A stretch of DNA of 64,000 nt from Melieria omissa (GCA_963971225.1 OZ020269.1:29863783-29927782); one strand, 5' to 3'. Shown: positions 1-12,519, counted from the stretch's first letter. Notes: generated from the sequence alone by a model not told the origin. A program made the numbers and translations.

Positions 1-1151
1 CGCGATTCAGGCGTTCGGGAAAGCCCTGCAGCAGCGTATTGCCGCCAGTCACCACCACCGAACCGAACAGCGACAGTCGCACATCTGCATCGCACATGCC
101 CACGCTAGTCGATGCCAGCTGGCCGGCGCCAAGCATGGCGTGATCGAACAGACTTTCAGCTAACTTGAAACGTTCGGAGCCAAACTCCTGATGGTAGCCG
201 TTAGGAAATTCGTAATGCACAGTGGGGATTTGTGCAGCGACCCGCTCGTCGTACGGGTTCTCTAGTACCTGGAGTATGTTCATTTGAAAATCCTGCAGCA
301 GCAACTTAAGCATGTAATTCTGCCATGACTGCGTTAACTGTTCGGGTAGTTTGCGCAAAGTGAAGCGTGGATTGTCGCGCTCCTTGACCACATCTTTGGC
401 GGCGACTTTGTACACGGGCGACAGATCGATGCCCTGCTTCTCCAGATGCTGACGACATTGCAAGGACAAGTAGTCGCCACCGAGCGGCGACTTCACCACT
501 GCCTGCGATAGCACATAGCCCTCGTGTACAGGCACGGCCGAAGTGTGTGTGGCGCCGCTGTCCACTACAAGCGCCGTAGCACGCCCGCTGGCGAAAGCCG
601 CCAGCACAGCGTTCTTCACCAGAAAAAATGCAGGAACGTTATACTTCTCAAACATTAGCTCAGTCAGTTTTTCGCGATTGTTGCGCACGTTCCATGATGC
701 CTCCGAGAAGAGCACTGGATGATACTCGGGCTCCGACTGTATCACCTTGGCGTACGTGTAGTCAATAACCTTCTCGAACAGATCCCAATTGTCGATCATG
801 CCGTCCTTCATATACATCTGGATTTCCATCTGTGAGCGCGGCACATTCACATACGTTGTGTCCACATAATATTTGCGTGCATCCGCGGCTGGCGGTCGGA
901 AGTGAAAAAATAAGTGATAAATTCAACAAAGGACAATAAGCGCTCCTACTATTTTGCGTTATGCTGTTGTCGGTCTTTGTCTCCAGATCCATGTTTGTGT
1001 CGGGCGCATTGGGGCCCACACCCACAACCGAGGGAATCTCTGCCTTCGGTGTGTCCTCCTGCGCATAGCCCACTCGCAGCGAATGGTGGCCCGGATCGAA
1101 GACGAGCGCGCCAATCTCATCGCCACCGTACAGCATGTTGCCCGCACTCAT
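1..1151 (-). CDS. Bap55: Bap55, actin-related subunit of the Brahma (SWI/SNF) complex; 3' end outside window
   Basis: Actin-fold nuclear protein of the BAP55/ACTL6 family, a subunit of Brahma/BAP chromatin remodellers and related acetyltransferase complexes. The start ATG is at 1151-1149, and the product opens with [20 protein letters not shown], the typical N-terminus of the family. Exon 1 is 1151-950 and exon 2 is 888 to beyond position 1. The 61-bp intron (949-889) has donor GTAGGA and acceptor CCGCCAG. Exon 2 continues with [30 protein letters not shown], an actin-type [15 protein letters not shown] loop and [18 protein letters not shown] at the window edge. About 363 codons are visible; the family is about 425 residues, so some 60 C-terminal residues are missing. 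The frame is open throughout. The donor choice is the only soft spot. Confidence 0.95.
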
Positions 1152-1643
1152 ATCGATGGCGTTTTAGCGTTAATTTTATTATTTATTTCAAGTGGATTCG
1201 TAATTCTTTTCGCACTTTTCGACTTTTCCTGGGTTGCGCTTGACGCGGTCGGCGTCTGGCTTAATTTGTTGTTGTAGCTTTGAAGTTGTCAAAATGTTGA
1301 CAATTGGCAGTTGTTTTGTGTCGCAGTGTTGCCAGATGCAAAGTGCAACAAGCCCACGAACTATTCTACAGTTCAGTGCGAAATAATGTTTAGTACAAAA
1401 TGGAAGTAGAAGTAATAGAAACGCATTAGTAGATATCGGGTTTATATGCAAAAACTATGCAAAAGATGCAAAATATGCAAACATATGCAAATATGCAGTG
1501 CATATGGCAAGGAAGAAGAAGAAGAAGACTTGCTACGACATTCGACAGAATTAAATTTTTTTTATACAACATCTATTTATCACCTCAAATATTCGCCTTA
1601 ACTTTTATATATCTTTTATATTTACACATTTTTGTGTTCTTAA
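1152..1643. other. Bap55 upstream region, no gene seen
   Basis: Non-coding stretch upstream of Bap55. It holds an irregular run of ATGCAAA-like words at about 1446-1500 and a short GAA/AAG-rich tract near 1512-1528. No convincing ORF or TATA box was seen. Confidence 0.5.
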
Positions 1644-1654
1644 TCATCTCCTGG

Positions 1655-3296
1655 GCATGGTGTACTGAGGTTGTGGAAGGGGCACTTCACCAAGCTACTC
1701 GCAGGCGACGAAGGGAACAATACCACCAGTGGTGAAGATGTCCAGACGGCACCAATCGACGATGACGGTGTAGATGTGCCACCGCCCAGTTATGACGAGG
1801 TCTGGGTTGCTATCCAGCGACTCAAGAACAATAAAGCTGCAGGGCCGGATGGGCTACCAGCTGAATTGTTCAAGGCCTGATTGGGTGCATGCATCAGCTC
1901 ATCTGCAAAATATGGCTGGAAGAACGAATGCCCAACGATTGGAACATCAGTGCCCTTTGCCCTGTGCTGAAAAAAGGCGACCCAACAATATGCGCCAACT
2001 ATAAAGGTATCAGCCTACTTATCATTGCATACAAGGTCCTGACGAGCGTACTATGTGAAAGATTAAAGCCACTCGCCAAGGCGCTGATTGGACCTTATCA
2101 GTGCGGCTTTAGACCTGGTAAGTCCACCATCGACCAGATATTCACTCTACGCCAAATCATGGAGAAGACCCATAGAATCAAATCGATATTCACCATCTCT
2201 TCAGCGATTACAAGGCAGCATTCGATAGCCCGATACGGGATCGCTTATATGCCGCATTGTCTGAACTTGGCATCCCTGCAAAGCTCGTGAGACTTTGCAG
2301 AGCGACGTTGAGCAATACGCGCAGCTCCGTCAAGGTTGGAAGTGACCTCTCCGACCCTTTCGATACCGTTCGAAGGTTCAGACAGAGCGATCCTTTGTCC
2401 TGCGTCCTCTTCAACTTCACCATGAAGAGTGTTTTGCGCAAAGCCGGTGTACATCGTAATGGCACAATTTTCAACAAGTTCCTTGCCTACGCTGATGACA
2501 TTGATGTCATCGGGCGTAACAAGCGAGATGTCACCGCTGCCTTTGCGGCTATCGAAAGAGAATCTGCCAAAATGGGTCTGGTGGTAAATGAAGACAAGAC
2601 GAAGTATATGCTGTCTATACGCAGGGACTCGCAGCGGCTAGGGTCTCATGTCGAGGCCGACAGGTTTACCTTTGAAGTTGTCAAGGAATTCGTCTACCTT
2701 GGCACCACCATTAACAACAGCGAGGATGTCAGTCTGGAGATAAAGCGAAGAATTACTCTTACCAACAGGTGCTACTACGGTCTCGGTAGGCAATTGAGAA
2801 GTAGAGACCTCTCTGGTCCGACAAAACTTGTACTCTATAGGACGCTTATCTTGCCCGTGCTCCTCTATGGCGCTGAAGCATGGACAATGACACGAAACGA
2901 CATAGCGGACCTTGGAGTGTTCGAGAGGTACTTCGCAAAATTTTCGGCCCTGTTCGTGTTGGTGACGACTATCGTATACGAACCAATAACGAGCTGTATG
3001 AGCTTTATAAGGACATGAACGTAGCGCAGCGAATTGACATCCAGCAGCTACGCTGGCTCGGTCATGTCTGCCGCATGGACGACGAAGCTCCGGCGAAAAA
3101 GGTGTTCGATACGATGGTTGGTAGTCGAGGGCGAAGAGGAAAACCGTGTCTCCGGTGGAAGGACCTAGTTGAAGAGGCCCTGGTATCTTTTGATGTGAAC
3201 TGAAAGAGGCGCGCGCAAAGCAGAGGCGCCTGGAGAGAAGTTTTGCAGCAGGCCGTAACCCGATAACGGGTTATGGCCAGCTAAGTAAGTAAGTAC
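1655..3296 (+). mobile_element. 5'-truncated RTE-like non-LTR retrotransposon, degenerate
   Basis: Remnant of a LINE reverse-transcriptase ORF spread over several frames (1671-1880, 1889-2290, 2257-3018, 2880-3203). Recognisable pieces in order are NNKAAGPDGLPAELFKA, YQCGFRPGKSTIDQIFTLRQ, the catalytic YADD in AYADDIDVIG (about 2487), VVNEDKTKYML, LPVLLYGAEAWT and the terminal RWLGHVCRMD / PCLRWKDLVEEAL block. The arrangement resembles RTE-type elements; that clade is assigned from memory. Frameshifts near 1880, 2200 and 2940 make it non-functional. The 3' end is a short TAAG tandem repeat (3282-3295) rather than poly(A). An 11-bp direct repeat TCATCTCCTGG flanks it (1644-1654 and 3297-3307), a good target-site duplication. 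Confidence 0.88.
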
Positions 3297-3383
3297 TCAT
3301 CTCCTGGCTCAAAATGACCAATTACTGAATTACAACATTTATTTGTATATTAACCGCAAAAATCCAAACCAACAAAATCCTAC

Positions 3384-4760
3384 CTATTTGTCGTCGTCAT
3401 CGCTGCTATCCATGCGTGTGACAACTGCAGTAATTTGGTCGTTCAGATGATGATAGATTACAATAAGGGCAATCACTATACCGACCACAATGTGCACCTG
3501 CAAAATCGATTCAAAAGATCAGAGAGATCCTTCGCTCACAGTTTTTACCCAGAACATTACCCTCAGTACATTCCAACAAGATAAATTCGCAACTCCGAAG
3601 AAGTTGAACTGCCTTTCCTCGGCCAATATGTCACGTATGTCTTTCAGTACAATGCGCGCCTCCTTCTCGAGACGTTTCCGCTGTCGAATAACCAGTTCCA
3701 CATGTCTGCCGAATGCAGTTTTCTAGAAATACAAAGAAAATTTAACATAACTCAATTGTCAACATTTGCCATAGTTTTTAGCTGCACTCGCCACTTTGCT
3801 AAACAGCGCTGCGCTAAGGCACACGCACAGATAGTCCCAGCCGATCAGCACATATATCGATACGTTCGCCGCATAGAAGATCCGCTTCCACGCCGATGAG
3901 AACAGCACGCTCCACGTATCGAAGTAGACGAGCGAGTAGACGCCGGCCAGCAGACAGTTGCTGTTCAGCGCAAAAACGAGGAGTAGTTCGCATTGCAGCG
4001 CCTCATTGAAGAGCTTCTGCTGCTCCGCCAATTGCGAAATACGCGCCAACGACTGCAACAGCGACTTTTGCAATTCGTTGTCGGCTGTCTTGATGCACGA
4101 ATTCGTAGCGTTCACAATGACATTGATTTCCACATCGCTGGTCAGCTCTTTCGGCGGCTGCTGCTCCGCAAGCAACACAATCAGATCCGTCTCTGCCTGC
4201 TGCCACTCCTCGCGCAGCAGCCAGGCGCCAACACAGAACAGACGCACCGCGCCGCCCAACATAAAGTGCGGTATGAACAGCGCCAGGCTGACCAGAATGT
4301 TGTCCCAAGGTGGCAGCCTGAACTCCATCTCGTAGGCGATGTACAGCACGAACCCCAGCCCGATCAAATGCGTGGAGAAGAGCAAAAAGTAGGCGAACGC
4401 TTCGGCAGTGCGGAACTTGCGCGCAAAAACGCGCGGCAGCACTCGGGCCAGCTCGTTCGACGCCCTTATTGTTAGTCGCAGGTTGTACAGGTTGAAGAGG
4501 AAAATCTTTATGCCCAGTAACATCTGCAGCCGTATGAGACGGCGCAGGAACGGCGAAACATCCTGCAGCAGCTTCAGCAGTGCCGACCTGCCAAAGTGCT
4601 GATTGATGCAAAGAAGGTAGAACATGGCGATGACGATGAAAATGACGATGCCGCACAGTGAGAGCCGGTGTCCACGTGAGCGCCGTTCATACCAGTGCAG
4701 GTGGTAGCCAGTGAGCAGAAGAAATGCGTTGGTCACGCGCAGAACGCGTTCGTTATTCAT
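3384..4760 (-). CDS. Gustatory-receptor-like seven-transmembrane protein
   Basis: Probable insect gustatory receptor, a plasma-membrane ligand-gated channel of chemosensory neurons. Three exons: 4760-3795, 3722-3561 and 3497-3384, all joined in phase 0, giving about 413 residues, the usual Gr length. Exon 1 begins MNNERVLRVTNAFLLLTGYH and has several hydrophobic segments (e.g. FAYFLLFSTHLIGLGFVLYI, LLLVFALNSNCLLAGVYSLV). Exon 2 carries HVELVIRQRKRLEKEARIVL, and exon 3 the last membrane span VVGIVIALIVIYHH. The conserved phase-0 intron just before the last helix is typical of Grs. The first donor (AAA|GTGGCG) is weak and is my best choice for keeping the frame. The last residues are acidic (SSDDDDK). 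A poly(A) signal (AATAAA on this strand) lies near 3341. I cannot assign a subfamily; an odorant receptor is less likely. Confidence 0.8.
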
Positions 4761-6168
4761 GTCCAGCGGAAACGCGAGTAGTGGCGGCGTTTGTTGCTAC
4801 CGACAACTATTCGCATTTGTAGGCATTTTCTAGACCGCATTTCAGTGAAATCCATACAGATGTTTATCTGTGCACTGATGGTGAAAAAGCGTTTAAACAA
4901 CGATTAATAGTGTTGGGTCATTCCATGAGTAATGCAGGTTGAATGATAATTCAAGTAGTTCAAGTGTCCAGTAAATCACTGAACAAGTCTGAGATTACCA
5001 GTTTTTTAAGAGTCTCACGCACTGTAGAGGTCGTCAAATCATTTCAGTCAACTCTTGCGTGAGTTCGAGTACCCTAAATTATTGGCACCAAGCCAATAAT
5101 TCTAGAGCTAGTTTACTTTTGAACAATTTTAGCTTAAACGGGTTAAATAAATTTTGTATCAATATTTTTTAATTACAATTACAAAAAATTATTTAATATT
5201 TATGGAAAAATACAAAATTATCATATTTTTGATTTTATTTAACCATTATTAAAGAAACAGGGTCTTGATCAAAAGCGCGCAATTCGTAGACTTCAATTAG
5301 GACACAAACTTTACCTGATATCGCTGCAATTTATTGGAAACTATTTTTGGGATAACAGTAAAATTGTAATTTGCTTTGAATTCACTTCTAAAAATGTTAA
5401 TTTGTTGGTGACTACTTAAATCAAATCAATCGTAGCTATTGCTATAAGATCACAAATAGGTGAAGTTGCTCTCAATCAACTTGGGGGTCAAAAGTGTTAA
5501 GTCAATAATTGCCGCACACTTCTTCTGAAGGGCGATTTTTTTTTAATAAAAAAGTAAATTTAATTTGCGCACATGTTATATTTTTGTTTATAAAATGATA
5601 CAGCCAGTTCATGTTTAGGTTAGCTTTAATTCATAATCGGGATTTTGTAGGTGAAAAGCTCTCAGGAACGCACATACATACCTATTCAAACATACCTATT
5701 TATATACGTAAATATCTACATACATAATATACACGTACTATATCTTCTTCAATCTTTTGCAGTCCTTGGGTTGAGAGACAAAAGAACGCTGCAGCTCGTC
5801 TGAGAGGTTGGAGTCAATGAATACGGAAGTCTAAAGTTCAATTGAGAAATTATGATTTTTAACATCATTAGATTAATTTTTGTATTATATGTGTGTACAA
5901 AACACGATGCATATGTATATAGAATACACTTGTCAACTGTCATAAGTAAAATATTGTTATCTCTGCAATGTTCGAATTTCCCATGAAACTATATTAAGTC
6001 AATCGCGACTAGTCGGTTCAAACTAATTAAAGTGATTTTTAAGGAAAATCTACACACACATACGTACTGTAGACAAGTCGATAGACATGCGCCAGGCTTG
6101 TGGTAACTATGTACATATGCACATAATTAGAGATAAGGGAATTGCGTATGGCTTTTTTAAATTGTATA
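4761..6168. other. Intergenic, AT-rich, no gene seen
   Basis: Upstream of the receptor gene. Only short chance ORFs, A/T-rich stretches and ACATACAT-type simple sequence (5670-5730) are visible. Confidence 0.5.
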
Positions 6169-6197
6169 CAGTCAGAGTCAAAAGTTAGTATACAGCA
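6169..6197 (+). repeat. Left terminal inverted repeat of the Tc1-like element
   Basis: Identical as reverse complement to 7805-7833; preceded by target TA. Confidence 0.93.
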
Positions 6198-6441
6198 ACT
6201 ATGTATCCTTGTAATCACAAATTTCTTATATATATCAAAGGAGTTTACAAATGGTTTATACGCCATAGAAAGGCTTATTATGCTTGTTTTTATTAGTTTT
6301 AGTTACATTTGCAAATATTCATATTTGTAAGGTTTTATTCGCCATTAACCAGAAACAGCGCTGAAAAATTGAGTCAAAAGTTAGTATACAGCAGCACGTA
6401 AAAGACTTTCATTGACTTACACTCGTGGTAAAAAGGGTGAA

Positions 6442-7465
6442 CTAATACTTTGTTGGGCCTCCTTTCGCGTCGAGAACAGCTTGCAGTCTTCTGGGCATCG
6501 AAGTCACCACATTTTTGGTAACTTCTGGGGAGATCTTTGCCCATTCTTCAGTCAGAGCTGACATTAGACCTTCCTTTGAAGAAATGGTACGTTTTCGAAT
6601 GTTGCGGTCCAGTATTTCCCACAAGTGTTCTATTGGGTTAAGGTCTGGAGACTGTGGTGGAGAGCTTAACTGTTTAGGGGCATTTATAGCAGCCATTCAC
6701 GGACTGTTCTGGCTCTATGATTTGGGTCATTGTCTTGTTGGACAACCCATGGCATCGTCAGTCCTAATTGCTGGCACTTACTTTCATGTTGTTCTTTAAA
6801 ATGTCAAGATAGTGCAAGTGGTTCATTGTTGAGTTGATGAAAACCAATTTTCCAGTACCCGCGGCCGACATACACCCCCAAACCATTACCGAACCTCCAC
6901 CATGCTTAACTGTTGACGTGAGGTTTCCTGGTTGTAGTTCGCTGTTAGCTGTTCTCCAGACCTTACCACTTCTTTTTGCGCCAAAAATCTCAAATTTGCT
7001 CTCATCGCTAAAAAGCACATTATTCCAATATGTCAGCGGCTCGTTTTTGTGGCTTTTTGCGAATGAAACACGCTTTTTGCGATTGGCAGCAGATATACAT
7101 GGCTTTTTTCGTTGCACTCGTCCATGTAACCCAGCTTTGTTAAGTACTCTGCGTATGGTGGATGCATTTACTGGTTTCTGTTCTTCTTGGGAAATGCTTT
7201 TTGCAATTACCACCGCGCTGGATTTTGGCGTTTTCTTCACCTGTCTTACCACCTTCCGTCTTACCGCTTCTGTTAACGCACTTGGTCGACCCGATCGGGG
7301 AGCGGTTTTGGTGTTACCCCACAAGTTGTATCTTTCGATAATTTTCTGAACCGTGCCTCGACTGGTTTTTGCAATTTTTGCAATCTCACCCAACGATTTG
7401 CCATCTTTTTTGTGTTGAACAATTAGATTTCGCATTTGAACCGGAAGATCTTTTCCACGAGCCAT
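6442..7465 (-). pseudogene. Tc1-like transposase, two frameshifts
   Basis: The natural start is probably the ATG at 7465 (MARGKDLPVQMRNLIVQH). A paired helix-turn-helix DNA-binding region follows (LGEIAKIAKTSRGTVQKII, then GRPSALTEAVRRKVVRQV). The DDE catalytic residues are all recognisable but lie in different frames: first Asp in VLFSDESKFEIFG, second Asp in QQDNDPNHRA (about 6740), and Glu in SPDLNPIEHLWEILDRN (about 6640). The spacing fits DD34E. Frameshifts near 6780 and 6690 and an in-frame stop break the ORF. An upstream in-frame extension to 7681 is probably untranslated. Confidence 0.92.
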
Positions 7466-7804
7466 TTTCGCACAAATATCACACAACGAGTTGCCGCGAA
7501 GTGAACAAATTATTCCCTCTGGCTTTGTTTTATATAAATTTTTACAAAATTTTACAAAGCTAAGGTTTCTAAGTCTATTTACAAAGTACATTTTTGTGCA
7601 AGTTAAACAAGTGTATACAAATTTTTGACTCATATTTTTAGGAGATTTTCTGTTTGATGACGTATAAAAGTTGACAGTCAATTATTTTCGCGAATGTGAC
7701 TTAAGGCATTTAAATGTTGAACTATAAGACATACATATGCATACAACAATTTTGTGACATGTTCTTACATATAGATGCAATTTGTGATTATAAGCATAAA
7801 TAAC

Positions 7805-7833
7805 TGCTGTATACTAACTTTTGACTCTGACTG
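7805..7833 (-). repeat. Right terminal inverted repeat of the Tc1-like element
   Basis: Reverse complement of 6169-6197; followed by target TA. Confidence 0.93.
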
Positions 7834-7835
7834 TA

Positions 7836-9640
7836 CATATTGCACATTGATTAAAACGATTTGCTACAAAAAACAAAACTTTAATGAATAACATTCGCTG
7901 CTTTGAGAAATGTATAAGATGAGCCATTCAATATATTCTAGAAGCAAGATTATTATGTACTTAGTATACAACGTGTTAATATGGATGCTATGGAAAGGAA
8001 GAAATTCTATAAAGAAATTGAATCATAGCCACAAAACGTACTTTACTGCGTCACATAAGAAATGTCTAATTTTGTTTTTTTTTTTCATTGCGTCCAGGTA
8101 CTTAGCGCCTTCTAAGTGATATGTAAATACAGTGCACTAATGGACTAAATTCAATGTTAAATAAAAAGTGTTGTAAACAAAAATGGGCAACGCAATTTGA
8201 CAACTAAACGAATTTTAATTTGTTTTTTTCCCCTACACAAAAATGTTTAAGCGATCTCTAAATTATAATGAAATATAATTGAATGAATGAATGAATTATA
8301 ATTATTACTTGAGTCACTATTTTGTGGCGTATTTTTCCTGCCTAATCTATACGTTTTCAAGTTTAGGGCCCATGGAAGCGTAAATTTCCATAGTGAAAGA
8401 TATTTCTTTGCAATTTTGAAACAAATGTATTGAAAAACTATAGTATTAGTCTAACTAAAGAGAGTACCCCCAATGTACCCTGGATTTCGATTGACAAATA
8501 TTGTCAAAAAAGTCATCAGCAGAGTCTTCAAATTGTAGACGGGGTAAACAAAGTTGTATTAAAGTATACCTAAGCAATTTCCTTTCCAAACATTTTTTGT
8601 TTGAGCAAATAAAACGAGTTTTGGAACAAAAATGTTAACCTTGATATAGTGAACAACCTCAATACAGTGAACAGGCCTTGCAATAATAAGTTCACTATAT
8701 CCAGACACCACTGTATGTTAAAAAACAATATTTTTATTTAATCAATTAATCACGTTCTTTGTTTACTAAATAACCAAAGCCTTCTTAATTTGCTCCGAAA
8801 ATTTTATATCAAAAGACATTAGCATAGAGGCGCCAAAAAAGTTTTAAAAAAGTTTCAAAAAAGTCCATTCAGACGCTAATGAGTTGAAATAACCACAGCA
8901 ATTAGCAAATTTAACCATTCACTTACTATACAAACGTACTATACACGTGTTGGTGTACTCGTATGTATGTTTGTTAATTTGCAAAACACCAAAATGATTA
9001 ATTGCAATCGGCCAAGTTACAAAGTTCAGTGCAGTCCGGCTGCGCCGAGTATGCAATTTCCAACTAAAAGCAAATGCAAGTCAGCTTGATTGCAACTCGT
9101 TATCAGCAATGCAGCAAATATAAACAGAGAATGATGAGCAGCAGACAGCGACGTTGCTCAATTGATTCTCGCCTACAGTTGCGAGAAAAATTCTGCAGAG
9201 TGACTGCGAAGACAAGTCAATACTTTGAACTGGGCAACTACAGACAACAGGACACGGACACCGGTCGGCGCTGGTTGTTGCAGACACCACGCCCAGTTTG
9301 CGTCACGCACCAACTCTACACTGCATGCGCCCGGCGCAGTTTTGCAGCTGTACTCGGCGATCGTTGACCGTGGCGTATCTCTTCTGAGGCTCCGCCACGC
9401 TATCGTCGCTCACACGCAGTCTGTGTTACATATATACGAACGACAGCGCACTCAGCCAGTGCTCTTTGCAGTCATACAACTCGTATCGTGTATCCGATTT
9501 TCTGTTTTATTTTCATGTATTTCTTTTTATGTTAACAACAAATATGTACAAACGAAATGGAAAAGTCAAACAAAAACAAATCTATCAAAACAAAATAGCG
9601 AAAAACCTGAACCGACAACGCAGCGATACATATGCACATA
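7836..9640. other. Intergenic, AT-rich; one possible transposon end
   Basis: Mostly AT-rich sequence with a short GAATGAATGAAT run near 8280. At about 8640-8716 the minus strand reads TACAGTGGTGTCTGGATAT followed by repeated GTTCACTATAT words. This looks like one end of a pogo/Tigger-like element, but no partner end was found. No gene is supported. Confidence 0.45.
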
Positions 9641-9654
9641 CATTTCGGCGATCG

Positions 9655-9690
9655 TATAAAAGCGAATAGCCGGTGCCGCAGCCGAGCAGT
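9655..9690 (+). promoter_or_regulatory. TATA-box core promoter
   Basis: TATAAAAG at 9655-9662, with a GAGCAGTACT initiator-like sequence about 30 bp downstream (A near 9686). Spacing is ideal for a fly TATA/Inr promoter. It would start a leader exon running to about 9770-9960, with the donor unresolved. The first plausible coding exon on this strand is at 14342. The link to that exon is inferred. Confidence 0.55.
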
Positions 9691-11689
9691 ACTAGCGCAG
9701 AAATCAACTTGTAAAGAGTGAATGCGGAGTGCACAGCGATTCGAGCACAAATAGTTCCAAAAAAAAGGTTATTATCGCGTTTATGTGTACAACCAGTGAC
9801 AGACCAGGACAGAGGGAAATTTCAAAAGAATAGTGAATCGGCCAAAGCCGGAGCTGTGCCCAAAAATACATACAATTGTAATAACGACCTTTGTACTGCA
9901 CACGAAATATGGAGGCAAAAGAAAACGCTAAAGTGTACCACATGTCTTTATAAAAACTGAAAATCTTGAAGTATGCACCGCATCAAAATAAAATGAAATA
10001 CCCGCATTTGGTGCAATGCTGCTTACAATGGCCTCAGACTTTTGTCAACAAACTAAGTGAAAATCGGTCATAACGATATGCATGTATATACCTATGTACA
10101 TATATAACGTTACACGTTACATTTTAAGCTCAACTTGTTGCTGGCCCAGTCGAACTTTAAGCCTTTGCGTAACTTTCGACACAACTTTTGCAAGTTGTGA
10201 CTTGGGGCATTATTCAACAAGCCACGAAAAAATGGTGGCATTTTCAGTAAAGTTCTGATTTTCAAAGTTTAAAAAAAATAATTTGTTTTATTACAGAAAA
10301 TTTAAGCAACATGTTTACTTAAAGTCTGATTCATGAAAAAAGTGCTCAAACCATTAATATATTGAAATATCGCTAATAACGGTTGTAAAATTGCACTACA
10401 AAAAAGTTTTCAATTAGAAAAAGAAGTCGAAGAAAAAGAAGAAGCTTAAATAAATAAAAAATATTTTGAAATATTATAAAACTAAATATATCAAAAAGTC
10501 AAAATAATTATGAATTAACAATAAAAATTAATACATTACAATTGTTAAAAAGGAACAGAACAGAAGTAAAATTTCATTTCAAACATTTTTTTCAATTACT
10601 GTGAAAGAGATATCTATGCTTAAATGAAATTAAAATAAAAAGTAATACATTATTGTTAACAATTGTTAAAAAAACAGAACAGATTAAAAAGTCTTTGTTA
10701 ATTATGAAAACAGTTGTTTTTTGAAGCAAGTATGAAAAAATTTAGGAAACAAAATTGGAAAAAAATATAATTGAAGCTCCTTGTTCAACATGGAATATCC
10801 AAGGGCTTCGCCACTAGCGAACTGTAATGACCGAAATAAAACTTCAAACTGACTTCATGTGAATATGTTCAGTTACTTGAAAAGTGCCACGCCCAGTGTA
10901 ATAGTAACATTAGCACATTGTTGTAGAGCATTTGGCTTTCACAAATATTGTACAAAACTACAAAAACATTGTACACAACCATCGAAAATGTCGATACCCT
11001 TGAATATCATTGAATGGCTTTAATTATAAAATTAAACATGTGTTACTGTATAGCATTCAGAATAAACACAAACATGATTTCAACTCAATTAAAAAGTTTG
11101 CGGTAGGTCAATAATATTCGCATTCAGTGAATTGTTTATTCTACCGAAGCTGCGTTGTTTACACTGTGTATAGCTTACAGTGCGGCATTTATTTACGCAT
11201 ATTCGCATACACACTTACACACACATATATGTTCCATATGTTCCTCCTCTTAAAAAGAAAAAAAAATATACATATGTTCCATAGTCCAATCAATTGACTC
11301 CACTTTTTGAACTTTGAATGCAATCTTCACGTGACTAGAAGTGGTGCGATACTTAAATCTGACAATGAAGTCGTTCGATCTTAGAATGGAAACAAAACGA
11401 ATTTTATGTGAAATTTATATTTAATGGCATTAAGTGCAATATAACTTGGTTCAAATATCTTAATTGACCCTTTTTTAACCCAATATTCGCTTGAAACACT
11501 TTTTTTTAAGGTGAAATAAGTTCGGACAACTCAAATTTGGGGTAAACAAAATTTTTGGTTTTTGAGATATTTGGTGTTTGATTAATCGAACATCTAACTA
11601 TAAATAAATATTCTGGCTATAATTTTGGTTTTAGGCGAAAAGTGTAAATATGTTTTCAAGAGTTTGAAAACATTGTAAAAAAACAATTC

Positions 11690-11830
11690 TTTCATGAAAG
11701 CTATGAAGCAACGTAAAAAAAATTTCTTAAATACTTATCGGCAACGTAAATAAAAAAAAACAAAAATTAAAATTATGGAGCCACGTAAAAAAACAAAAAT
11801 GATTAATAATAGTTATCCGTAACGGTTGGC
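11690..11830 (-). repeat. Partial copy of the foldback-type repeat arm
   Basis: AT-rich block with repeated GCAACGTAAA / TTATCGGCAACG words. It is the reverse complement of the tandem units at 13660-13930. It directly precedes the LINE fragment at about 11830, so the LINE may have landed in an older copy of the same repeat. Confidence 0.55.
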
Positions 11831-12490
11831 TGCGGGATATTCTGCAGCCAACTGGGGCTTCGACTCTCCTTCCGCTTGCCTGATCACTGCAGTGTCTTCC
11901 AGGCGGAGGTAATGGCCATATATCAGGCCTCCATCTGGCTTACTCGCGACAGCGCGCAGAGGGCAGATATCCACATTTACTCAGACAGTCAGGCAGCTAT
12001 CAAGTCGCTCGCAAGGGCGACCACCTCATCTAAGCTGGTCCTGGACTGCCGTGAGTCTCTAAACGCCTTAGCCAGACGCTCCAATGTCTCACTACTCTGG
12101 GTGCCAGGGCACAGGGGCATCGTAGGCAACTGCGAGGCGGACGAATTAGCAAGAGCGGGTACGTTGCTCTCTGGTGCTTCGTCCTTCTTCGCTGTTGGAG
12201 CTCCTCTTGCATCAGTTAAACTGATGCTCAAGCAGTTTTACTGTATCATGGGTAAGCACGCTAAAAGACTGGGTCTGCAATCCAACGACCTATGGTATGT
12301 CGAGGATGCGGCTCTGAGGAGGAGGACGAAACCGTTCTCCACCTGCTATGTCAATGTCCTTCTTTAGCCAGAAGAAGATTTAAATTCCTCGGCTCAGCCT
12401 TTTTCGATAGTCTAACTGGACTATCTCCTCTGAATATCAGGGACATAGCCAGATTCATCATGGAATCTTCATGGTTCCAGGCGCGTTAAG
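11830..12490 (+). mobile_element. 3' fragment of an R1/Jockey-like LINE (RNase H and zinc knuckle)
   Basis: Reading frame 11876-12367 encodes an RNase H domain: SVFQAEVMAIYQA, IYSDSQAAIKSL (catalytic Asp) and LLWVPGHRGIVGNCEADELA. A second frame (12292-12489) encodes the C-terminal zinc knuckle CRGCGSEEEDETVLHLLCQC. The two overlap out of frame, so it is a pseudogene. No reverse transcriptase is present, so the copy is 5' truncated. Confidence 0.85.
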
Positions 12491-12519
12491 GGGGAGTGTA
12501 ACAATGTAATCAGAGTCAT

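Larger units (their letters stand above)
6169..7833 (-). mobile_element. Tc1-like (Tc1/mariner superfamily) transposon, inactive
   Basis: A 1,665-bp element bounded by TA on both sides (6167-6168 and 7834-7835), the Tc1/mariner target site. Its 29-bp terminal inverted repeats (6169-6197 and 7805-7833) begin CAGTCAGAGTCAAAAG and match perfectly. A second copy of the inner part of the repeat sits internally at 6371-6394, giving a repeated sub-terminal arrangement as in some Tc1-like families. The transposase is on the minus strand and is broken. Confidence 0.93.

Noticed and set aside
4003..4656. 217-codon minus-strand ORF in another frame of the receptor exon
   Set aside because: Ala/His-rich shadow frame of the gustatory-receptor exon, with no domain and no splice context.
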